Shown: positions 1 through 5,050 of the stretch, in pieces
Layout: each line of letters begins with the position of its first letter
Numbering within the stretch: position 1 is the stretch's first letter
Assembly: GCA_903853185.1 (NCBI GenBank)
Contig: CAINSX010000366.1
Span: forward strand, 1 to 5,050
DNA from: an uncultured Opitutia bacterium
Lineage (GTDB): Bacteria; Verrucomicrobiota; Verrucomicrobiia; Opitutales; UBA953
Length of the DNA: 5,050 bases
Direction: 5' to 3'
Program-made: the position numbers and the translations under genes
The notes under the pieces: generated by a model
The model's database searches: none
Seen by the model: only the letters and a program-made list of their open reading frames with translations
Told to the model about the DNA's origin: nothing

Positions 1-124
1 GGTGACCAGCCATCGCGACATCCACGACGAACATCAGTCCGTAGCCGAGCATCCCCAACATGATGGGGATCGCCAGCTTGAGCGTGGGGCCGATTTCGGC
101 GCGGATGGTCGGCGAGTTGTCCAA
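1..124 (-). CDS. MATE family efflux transporter, N-terminal fragment (first 41 codons)
   Basis: This is the start of an integral inner-membrane multidrug/cation antiporter of the MATE (NorM-like) family, cut by the left window edge. Reading leftward from a TTG at 124-122, the peptide begins MDNSPTIRAEIGPTLKLAIP and continues into a hydrophobic segment (about residues 17-39) ending DVAMAGH. This matches the family's usual opening: a short polar head with an E-x-x-x-T-L-K/R-L-A-x-P motif, then TM1 with the VD...M.GH signature. TTG is chosen because an in-frame TAA lies eight codons upstream and no ATG or GTG falls between; the next ATG (codon 22) would remove half of TM1. The gene lies 36 bp after the dehydrogenase on the same strand and could be co-transcribed. 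Whether it serves the same pathway is unknown. The family call is fairly secure despite only 41 residues; the substrate is not predictable. Confidence 0.8.
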   Translation of the reverse strand, partial: MDNSPTIRAEIGPTLKLAIPIMLGMLGYGLMFVVDVAMAGH

Positions 125-142
125 GCCCCCAAGAGGAAAGGA

Positions 143-152
143 TTACCTCCCC
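143..152 (-). promoter_or_regulatory. Strong Shine-Dalgarno sequence (GGGGAGGTAA) ahead of the MATE gene
   Basis: On the minus strand the 36-bp gap between the dehydrogenase stop and the MATE start contains GGGGAGGTAA, a near-perfect anti-16S match. It is the only strong ribosome-binding site visible in the window. Its core GGAGGT ends 20 nt before the TTG start at 124-122, much farther than the usual 5-9 nt. A second purine run, GGGGG, lies only 1 nt before the TTG. The rest of the gap shows no convincing terminator or promoter. Confidence 0.5.
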
Positions 153-160
153 GTTGCGAG

Positions 161-1642
161 TCAGTTCTTCGGCAGACGGTTCAGCGTGTAATAGGCATCC
201 GCATGGTCCAGCGATTCACCGCCGGCCGAGCGGAGGCCGTCGGCATGGAGCTCGTGGATATAAAGTTCACGGAGGCCGTCGACCTTGAGGCGCACGCTGA
301 GCCCGTCCGAGCCGACCTTAGCCGAGACGATGCCGTTCGGGGCGGACTGAATCTCATCGCTGCCGTACGCGCCCGAATAGAAGAGCGTGTAATTAGTCAT
401 GCGGTACGAGGCGACGTCCCCGGCGCGGGCGACATCGACGGGCTTGGTGAAGGTGAGCTCGAATCCATCCGGCTTGGCCTTCATCTCCTTAATGGCGAAA
501 GGCACGGTGCCGTTATAGCGAAGGCGCTGCAGGCCGTAGGCCTTGGTGCCGAGCGAAGACCAGCCACGACTGGTCATGCCGACCATGAGCGAGCCGTCCG
601 GAGCGAAGCTGAGGCGGACGATGCCGGAGGCGAAGCCGCCGACGAACGGGAAGCAGGCGCCCTGATACTCGCCGTCGACCCTCTCCATAAAGACGCGGCT
701 GATCTTGGCGTCAGTAAACTCAGCGACGAACATCTGCCCATCAAACGGTCCGAACTTGCCGCCGGCATCGCACGTGGCGAGGTCGGTACCACTACGGCCC
801 ATCTTGTTATAAGGCATCCAGACCGCCGGCGGGCGCATCTCAGGCAAGGCCTTCAGGGCTTCGGGATACGGACGCTTCTCCGGGATCTTGGCGGAAAGCT
901 TGAGCGGCGACTCCGGTAAATTCTCGGACGCGATGCCTTCGGGGTTCAGGAAGAACGCGCCTTTGCGCAGGTGGTAGATCGGCGTGGTCGGGATCCAGGT
1001 ACCCTGCTGATCGACGCAGAACATGTCGCCGGCGAGGTTCGTGCCGAGGCCACACGGCGAGCGCATGCCGGCCACCATGGGGACGAACTTGCCGTCCTTG
1101 CCGAGGATACCGCCCCAACCGCGCCACGGCGCCTTGTTGTCCGAGTGGTCGCCCATGTCCACGTTGAGCGTGACCCAGAGCTGGCCGAGTCCGTCGCGTT
1201 TAGGACCGTAAGCATAACCGTGATAGGCACCGGAAACGTTCCAGCCCGCACCAGCAGTGAGGTATTCGTCGGCGACGCCGTCGCCATTCGTGTCACGCAG
1301 GCGCGTGGTCTCGGTGCGCTGGGTGACGAGCAGGTCCTTGCCGTCGCGCAACAGGCCAAGGGGCTCATGCAGGCCGGAGGCGAAGAGCTTGTAACTGACC
1401 TTGTTCGGCTTGGGATCGAGGACGCCGTCGAGCACCCAGACCTCGCCCTTGCGAATCGAGAGCGCGAGCTTTCCGTCGGCGGTCCAGTCCATGCCGCTGA
1501 CTTCGAGCGCGAGGCCGTCACCAGGCTTCCAATCCTTGGCGCGAGTATCGAGGACCGTACTCGCGGTCAGGATATCGGCGATGTCATAGGACGCCGCGGA
1601 AAGCGAGGCGGCGGCAAGGAGGGCTACGATCGTGGCTTTCAT
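161..1642 (-). CDS. Exported sorbosone/glucose dehydrogenase-like beta-propeller protein (PVC type, no heme domain)
   Basis: This 493-residue protein probably acts in the periplasm as a quinoprotein-like sugar, polyol or aldehyde dehydrogenase; family membership is inferred from architecture. A Sec signal covers residues 1-17 (MKATIVALLAAASLSAAS, no lipobox). Propeller-type repeats follow: SGMDWTADGKLALSIRKGEVW (about 49-70), HEPLGLLRDGKDLLVTQ (92-108), a calcium-type loop DTNGDGVADEY (117-127), GLGQLWVTLN (151-160), and a last blade near SGIVRLSFAPDGSLMVGMTSRGW (339-361). Residues about 384-490 form a C-terminal beta-sandwich-like region with the YGSDEI motif (426-431) common in PVC relatives. 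There is no CxxCH, so electrons must leave through a partner, presumably the cytochrome encoded just upstream. The ATG at 1642 is preferred over a TTG two codons earlier because it gives an ATGA overlap with the cytochrome stop and starts the signal peptide cleanly. Cofactor (PQQ or none) and substrate are unproven; some homologues may not be enzymes. Confidence 0.82.
   Translation of the reverse strand: MKATIVALLAAASLSAASYDIADILTASTVLDTRAKDWKPGDGLALEVSGMDWTADGKLALSIRKGEVWVLDGVLDPKPNKVSYKLFASGLHEPLGLLRDGKDLLVTQRTETTRLRDTNGDGVADEYLTAGAGWNVSGAYHGYAYGPKRDGLGQLWVTLNVDMGDHSDNKAPWRGWGGILGKDGKFVPMVAGMRSPCGLGTNLAGDMFCVDQQGTWIPTTPIYHLRKGAFFLNPEGIASENLPESPLKLSAKIPEKRPYPEALKALPEMRPPAVWMPYNKMGRSGTDLATCDAGGKFGPFDGQMFVAEFTDAKISRVFMERVDGEYQGACFPFVGGFASGIVRLSFAPDGSLMVGMTSRGWSSLGTKAYGLQRLRYNGTVPFAIKEMKAKPDGFELTFTKPVDVARAGDVASYRMTNYTLFYSGAYGSDEIQSAPNGIVSAKVGSDGLSVRLKVDGLRELYIHELHADGLRSAGGESLDHADAYYTLNRLPKN
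1639..1642 (-). promoter_or_regulatory. ATGA stop/start overlap coupling cytochrome and dehydrogenase translation
   Basis: On the minus strand the dehydrogenase ATG (1642-1640) overlaps the cytochrome TGA (1641-1639). Only a weak GGA stands just ahead of the start, so initiation probably depends on ribosomes terminating on the cytochrome gene. This argues for matched production of the two proteins. Confidence 0.7.
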
Positions 1643-2097
1643 TTCCAAAGATAGGTAAAGACGCGGCGGCCTTGGGCGGAGGATTCCTTCATGTCGACGA
1701 TCATGCCCGCGGGATGCGTGATTGTCGGGACGAAGTCCGGCGTGGGCGCCCAGGTGACGGTGCGACGCAGGCCGTGCTCGATGCCTTCGTAGGTCTCCTC
1801 GACCTTCACGCCGCCCTGTTCGTTCAGGAACGTGGGGTTGCCCTTGGCATCGAGACGGTAGCCAAGGAATCGGCCGGTGGGTTTAGGCCAGGCGACAACC
1901 TCCGTGCCGATGGGTTTCTCAAAAGTCGGGAAACGCGAATACCAGGTCAGGTACGCATCGAAGAAGCGCCCCTTCCAGGCGAGCCCGGGGCCGCCCTTGT
2001 CACCGTCATAGGCGAGGTGCACGCCGGTCGGGAAACCGACGAGGATGGCGCGGACGCCGACGCCATCGAGAAACGCGCGCTGCACGACGGGCCGGTC
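1639..2097 (-). other. C-terminal heme-free domain of the cytochrome (about residues 535-686)
   Basis: After the last CxxCH module the chain continues for about 150 residues with no Cys and an alternating hydrophobic/aromatic pattern suggestive of beta structure. Notable elements are RAFLDGVGVRAILVGFPTG (541-559), the tryptophan-rich AWKGRFFDAYLTWYSRF (574-590), PIGTEVVAWPKP (596-607) and FLGYRLDAKGNPTF (611-624). It may be an interaction or substrate-recognition domain, but that is inference. The left boundary is approximate. Confidence 0.5.
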
Positions 2098-3699
2098 TTT
2101 CGGTACAATCTCGAACTCACCGTTGCGATTCTGCGGGAAGCCCTCGGGTTCACCGTTGGCGCTTTCAACGAACTTGAAGATTGAGGCGATCTGCTTGGCG
2201 GTGTCGCCGCCGAGAATCGACGGATTGAAGGACTTCCCGCCGGGCCAGAACGACGGCATCAGCGTGCCGGGACGATAGGCGGCGGGATTGATGAGATACT
2301 CGCGCAGCCAGCCTTCCTGCAGGCGCGCGGCGACATTGCTGAGGTCAGGACCCTGGATGCCGAGCGACGGGCGATCGCCCCAACGGTGGCAGGTGATGCA
2401 ACCCGCCCCACCTTGCGTGCCCATGAGCTTACGCCCAGCGGTGTCGTCGCCGCCTTCGAATTTCAGGGCGGTACGTGCGTCAGCGACGCCGAGGAGCGTA
2501 CCGAGCTCAGCGGTGGCCGCGCCATACTGCGGCATCTTAGTCTTCAGGTATGGGCGGACGCGATTCTCGCCGGCTAGCACCTTGGCCAGCCATTCGGGAC
2601 GGAGCTTGCCGCCGACGCCGGTCAGGGGCGGAGGATAGCGACCGGTGTCGCCGAGATTATGATCTCCCTGAAAGTAAGGCTTACGCGCGGCATCGGGGCC
2701 ACCCTGGCCATCGCGCTCATGACAGGCGACGCAGTTGAGCGCCTGCAAGGTGAGGTCGGCGGCGAGCTTCGGCGAGGCGGCCTCGCTCTTCTTGGCGAGA
2801 AACAGTTTCAACGAGGCGCGCTGCGCCTCGGAAAGCGGGTAGCGCGGACCCTTGGCGTGATCGGCTTCGAGGCAGCCTCCTTCTTTCTTAGTCAACGCAA
2901 CGGGCTTCGCCGCGGCATCCTTGGGCAGATCGTGACAGGCGGCGCACTGGGCGGCGATGACGGCCTTGCGGCCGACAATCGCGAGCGTCTTATCCGCGAC
3001 GACGGAGACGACGGGTTCGTCCAGACGTCCGTCGCTGCCTTGGAACTCGAGGAGGTAGCCGGCGATGTCGATGGCGTCCTGACGTTCCATCACGATCTTC
3101 GGCATGCGTCCGTCGGTCCGCACCTTGAGCGGGTCGAGGACGAAAGCGCCGAGGCTATCGAGGCTGTACTTGGCCTTGAGGTCTCCGAAGCCGACACTAC
3201 GGTGCGTGAACTCGGAAGCCTTGGGCACGCCTTCGGGCGGGATGAAATCCTTGCCGGGAGCGTGGCAGGCGACGCATCCGAGCGTATTGAACAGTTCGCC
3301 ACCGCGGCCTCCGTTGACGTGCATGATCTTCGCCGGGGCCTTCGGCGCGGCCTTGGGCTTCAGCGAGGCGAGATAGTGCTCGATCGCGACGAGGGTCTTG
3401 TCGTCGGCCTTCGCCAACACCTGCGGCATGACTGCGCCAGGGTGAACCGACGCGGGATCGGCAATGAACTTGCGGAGCCACTCCGAACGGACGCGCTGGG
3501 TGACGAGCGCAAGCGCGGGACCGCGCATGGCCGGCAGACCGGTGTCGCCACCGTGGCAATTCACGCAGCCTAGTTCATTGTAAAGCAGACGGCCACCCTC
3601 GGCCGTCGGAGCGGACGCATGGACGCGCTCAAAGCCGGTGACGAGAGGTTCGGCGCTCAGCGCGGCCGCGCCCAGCAGGATCGCGACGCGCAGCATCAT
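1639..3699 (-). CDS. Exported five-CxxCH multi-heme c-type cytochrome with C-terminal PVC-specific domain
   Basis: This 686-residue periplasmic electron carrier is the likely acceptor for the dehydrogenase encoded downstream. A Sec signal spans about residues 1-16 (MMLRVAILLGAAALSA). Five heme-c motifs follow: CVNCH 45-49, CVACH 142-146, CAACH 252-256, CVACH 323-327 and CITCH 434-438. Class-I-type methionine ligands are recognisable after four of them: M91 (VMPQV), M199 (RMPKI), M389 (KMPQY) and M481 (LMPSF). The third module has none; instead it carries GGCLEADHAKGPRYPLSEAQ (274-293) before the fourth heme. Modules 1 and 2 are joined by an Ala/Lys/Pro linker (114-124). Residues about 535-686 are heme-free and include a GFPTGVHLAYD stretch and aromatic motif AWKGRFFDAYLTWYSRF (574-590), a region seen in PVC cytochromes but of unknown role to me. 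The start is at the ATGATG at 3699-3694; a GTG six codons upstream is possible but less likely. It overlaps the TIM-barrel gene. Confidence 0.9.
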   Translation of the reverse strand: MMLRVAILLGAAALSAEPLVTGFERVHASAPTAEGGRLLYNELGCVNCHGGDTGLPAMRGPALALVTQRVRSEWLRKFIADPASVHPGAVMPQVLAKADDKTLVAIEHYLASLKPKAAPKAPAKIMHVNGGRGGELFNTLGCVACHAPGKDFIPPEGVPKASEFTHRSVGFGDLKAKYSLDSLGAFVLDPLKVRTDGRMPKIVMERQDAIDIAGYLLEFQGSDGRLDEPVVSVVADKTLAIVGRKAVIAAQCAACHDLPKDAAAKPVALTKKEGGCLEADHAKGPRYPLSEAQRASLKLFLAKKSEAASPKLAADLTLQALNCVACHERDGQGGPDAARKPYFQGDHNLGDTGRYPPPLTGVGGKLRPEWLAKVLAGENRVRPYLKTKMPQYGAATAELGTLLGVADARTALKFEGGDDTAGRKLMGTQGGAGCITCHRWGDRPSLGIQGPDLSNVAARLQEGWLREYLINPAAYRPGTLMPSFWPGGKSFNPSILGGDTAKQIASIFKFVESANGEPEGFPQNRNGEFEIVPKDRPVVQRAFLDGVGVRAILVGFPTGVHLAYDGDKGGPGLAWKGRFFDAYLTWYSRFPTFEKPIGTEVVAWPKPTGRFLGYRLDAKGNPTFLNEQGGVKVEETYEGIEHGLRRTVTWAPTPDFVPTITHPAGMIVDMKESSAQGRRVFTYLWK
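3694..3699 (-). promoter_or_regulatory. ATGATG tandem start overlapping the TIM-barrel stop codon
   Basis: On the minus strand two adjacent ATG codons (3699-3697 and 3696-3694) begin the cytochrome, and the TGA ending the TIM-barrel gene (3698-3696) sits across them. Either ATG gives a normal signal peptide, with a 4-nt or a 1-nt overlap respectively. Upstream there is only a modest GAGA about 5 nt away, so termination-coupled reinitiation is likely. Confidence 0.65.
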
Positions 3700-4619
3700 G
3701 CCGTCTCGAGGATGCACTTATCCAAGTAGGCGCGCGACTTGTTCACGGCCGCGGTGACCTCGCCGGCGGTGGGCAGAATCGGAATACCGCGCGGGGTCGG
3801 ATGCATGAAGATCTCGGCGACGCCCTTGAAGCGGACGTCGCGGAGGGCCTTGACGACGAGACGGTAGTCGAGCCCGCCACCATTGCCCGGCAACTGCTGC
3901 ATCTCGACCTCTTTGCTGGCCTTCTTGAAGATGCCTTCGGAGTGCTCTTGGAAATAGATGAACGGGAGGTTCTTCGCTCCAGCGTAGCGGATGAGTGAAG
4001 GAATCTGGTCCTGCCACTCGTGCAGGTGATGCGGGGCGAAGGCGAGGCCGAGATTCGGCGAGGTGTTTAGGTCCGCGAACGCCTTGATGGAATCCGGGTG
4101 ATGCAGCGCCTGGTTCACGTGGTTCTCAACCGCGATCGTTACGCCGAGTTCGGCGGCCTTGGCGACGTGTGGCTTCATGTCCTCGAGGAACTTGCTGATG
4201 GCGACCTTGGCGGCGGCACCTTCGGGATTCTTCGGTCCAACGCATCCACAAATGACGAGATTACCGCCGTGCTTCTTCACCCAAGCCATCTCGTCCTGGA
4301 GCTTGAACGGGCCGAGCGGATAGCGGGTACTGGAGCCGACGCGCACACCGTGCTTCTTCAGCAGGGCCGCAAAGGCTTCCTCGCCGAGGGCAGTAGCCTG
4401 CTCGCGCTGGTCACCGTGGACCTTGCACCAGATATCGATCGATTCGGCGCCCACCTTGGCCACTTCCTGCAGGATGACGTCGAGCGGCATCGTGCCGTAC
4501 AGGGCGGACGAAAGCGTGTAACGGATCTTGAAGTCGTCCTTGGATTGGGCGCGGGCCGACAATGCCGCGAAGACCGCGGCGGCTGGGACGGTGCGCAGGA
4601 AATCGCGGCGGGAAAGCAT
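3696..4619 (-). CDS. Tat-exported sugar phosphate isomerase/epimerase-like TIM-barrel protein
   Basis: This 307-residue member of the xylose isomerase-like TIM-barrel (AP endonuclease 2-type) superfamily presumably isomerises, epimerises or otherwise processes a sugar in the periplasm. Residues 1-24 form a Tat signal: SRRDFLR at 3-9, a hydrophobic Ala-rich core, and a likely cleavage site after ARA (22-24). Barrel landmarks are LQEVAKVGAESIDIW (50-64), the strand GVTIAVENH (159-167) with candidate metal ligand E165, LGLAFAPHHLHEW (190-202), IYFQEHSEG (221-229) with H226, and VAEIFMHPTPRGIPIL (267-282) with E269. The usual Asp in the segment at 195 is Ala, so the metal site looks incomplete or altered. 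The ATG at 4619 is chosen because it places the twin-arginine motif at the N-terminus and falls 4 nt after the DJ-1/PfpI stop; a longer in-frame reading from 4688 would overlap that gene by 65 nt. The C-terminal stop overlaps the cytochrome start. The substrate is unknown. Confidence 0.85.
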   Translation of the reverse strand: MLSRRDFLRTVPAAAVFAALSARAQSKDDFKIRYTLSSALYGTMPLDVILQEVAKVGAESIDIWCKVHGDQREQATALGEEAFAALLKKHGVRVGSSTRYPLGPFKLQDEMAWVKKHGGNLVICGCVGPKNPEGAAAKVAISKFLEDMKPHVAKAAELGVTIAVENHVNQALHHPDSIKAFADLNTSPNLGLAFAPHHLHEWQDQIPSLIRYAGAKNLPFIYFQEHSEGIFKKASKEVEMQQLPGNGGGLDYRLVVKALRDVRFKGVAEIFMHPTPRGIPILPTAGEVTAAVNKSRAYLDKCILETA

Positions 4620-4623
4620 GGCC

Positions 4624-5050
4624 TTATTTCTGGTCGCGCTGGGCTTCGAGCATCTTGATCCACGGCCCGACGAATGAACCGTGGTCATGGAAGGTGCGGC
4701 CGCTGACCATGTTGCCGTCGATGACGACCGGGGCGTTGACGAAGATACCGCCGCAGACCTCGAGGTCGAACTTGCACTTCGGCACGGTGGCCATGTGCAA
4801 GCCCTTCACGATACCGGCGCGGGCGACAATCTCGACACCATGGCAGACGCTCATCATCGGCTTCTTGTGCTCCCAGAACCAGCGGGTGGCGGCCAGGAGG
4901 GCTTCGTCTTCGCGCAGATACTCGGGGCCGCGGCCGCCGCTGAAGAAGATGCCCGCGTATTCCTCTGGCTTGATGTCCTTGAAGGCGATGTCGCAGTTGA
5001 TCGTGTAGCCTTCCCACTCCTTGGTAATGGTCCAACCCGGCTTCACTTCA
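4624..5050 (-). CDS. DJ-1/PfpI family protein (class I glutamine amidotransferase-like), N-terminus beyond window
   Basis: The last 142 codons or so of a DJ-1/PfpI superfamily protein; members include intracellular-protease-like, glyoxalase/deglycase-like and chaperone-like proteins, so the activity is not settled by family. From GTG at 5046 the visible chain reads VKPGWTITKEWEGYTINCD. The fold markers follow: GIFFSGGRGPEYLRED (32-47 counting from that GTG) and the nucleophile elbow SVCHGVEI (66-73), with catalytic Cys at C68 followed by His (codon 4845-4843). VVIDGNMVSGRTFHDHG and a terminal helix complete it. The GTG at 5046 is not the true start: the frame stays open to the right edge, and the family's first strand and its conserved Glu, about 50-60 residues, are still missing. 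No export signal can be judged. It ends in TAA 4 nt before the TIM-barrel ATG, marking it as the upstream member of the same operon. Confidence 0.88.
   Translation of the reverse strand, partial: EVKPGWTITKEWEGYTINCDIAFKDIKPEEYAGIFFSGGRGPEYLREDEALLAATRWFWEHKKPMMSVCHGVEIVARAGIVKGLHMATVPKCKFDLEVCGGIFVNAPVVIDGNMVSGRTFHDHGSFVGPWIKMLEAQRDQK

Noticed and set aside
125..160. Possible terminator between the dehydrogenase and the MATE gene
   Set aside because: The 36-bp gap has no stable stem followed by a T-run on the minus strand; C- and G-rich runs (CCTC/GGGG) can only form a tiny loop. It looks like a ribosome-binding region.
2..919. A plus-strand open frame of about 300 codons at the left end
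   Set aside because: It runs antisense through the dehydrogenase C-terminus, the intergenic gap and the MATE start. Its translation is low-complexity Arg/Ala/Asp/Glu-rich with no domain, and the minus-strand proteins explain the sequence better.
1316..1331. A 16-nt identical segment, GCGCTGGGTGACGAGC, also present at 3493-3508
   Set aside because: Both copies encode an LVTQR peptide in two different proteins (dehydrogenase and cytochrome). With shared codon preference, a short coding coincidence is more likely than a functional repeat.
2659..3573. A long plus-strand open frame of about 300 codons opposite the cytochrome gene
   Set aside because: It lies wholly antisense to a well-supported cytochrome and reads as an acidic/Arg-rich, low-hydrophobicity composition typical of the complement of GC-rich codons. 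It has no recognisable motif or ribosome-binding site.
4098..4658. Plus-strand open frame opposite the TIM-barrel gene
   Set aside because: It is the antisense shadow of a gene with clear Tat signal and barrel motifs; no start signal or family resemblance is visible.
4620..4688. Extended N-terminus of the TIM-barrel protein starting near 4688
   Set aside because: The additional 23 residues would overlap the DJ-1/PfpI coding region, would bury the twin-arginine signal, and are not needed because an ATG stands directly before SRRDFLR.

Overview
This window is a compact, fully coding stretch of a GC-rich bacterial chromosome, with every real gene on the minus strand. I infer a Verrucomicrobiota or other PVC-group organism, because three gene types are characteristic of that group and occur together. 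They are a long multi-heme c-type cytochrome with a degenerate, Met-less heme module, a sorbosone/glucose-dehydrogenase-like beta-propeller protein, and a Tat-exported 'xylose isomerase-like' TIM-barrel protein starting SRRDFLR. This assignment comes from family style, not from any marker gene.

In the direction of transcription (right to left) the layout has five genes. (1) 5050-4624 is a DJ-1/PfpI family protein whose N-terminus lies outside the window. (2) 4619-3696 is an exported sugar-phosphate-isomerase/epimerase-like TIM barrel. (3) 3699-1639 is an exported cytochrome with five CxxCH motifs and a distinct C-terminal domain. (4) 1642-161 is an exported six-bladed-propeller dehydrogenase-like protein with a DxNxD calcium-type loop but no heme site. 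(5) 124-1 is the first 41 codons of a MATE-family efflux transporter, not previously delimited because it begins at TTG and runs off the left edge.

Genes 1 to 4 are tightly packed: a 4-nt gap, then an ATGATG/TGA junction, then an ATGA junction. They are therefore almost certainly one operon with translational coupling. The MATE gene follows after 36 bp that contain a strong but distant Shine-Dalgarno sequence. No stretch longer than 36 bp lacks a gene, and I see no RNA gene, mobile element, CRISPR array, terminator or promoter. Any operon promoter would lie to the right of the window.

The most reasonable reading is a periplasmic oxidation module. The propeller protein would oxidise a sugar, polyol or aldehyde and pass electrons to the five-heme cytochrome, while the exported TIM-barrel protein would isomerise or otherwise process a related carbohydrate. 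The substrate cannot be read from sequence. In many PVC relatives propeller and heme domains are found fused; here they are separate, overlapping genes, and the dehydrogenase itself has no heme-binding motif. This is the point most worth following up, but nothing in the window demands a completely new type of system.
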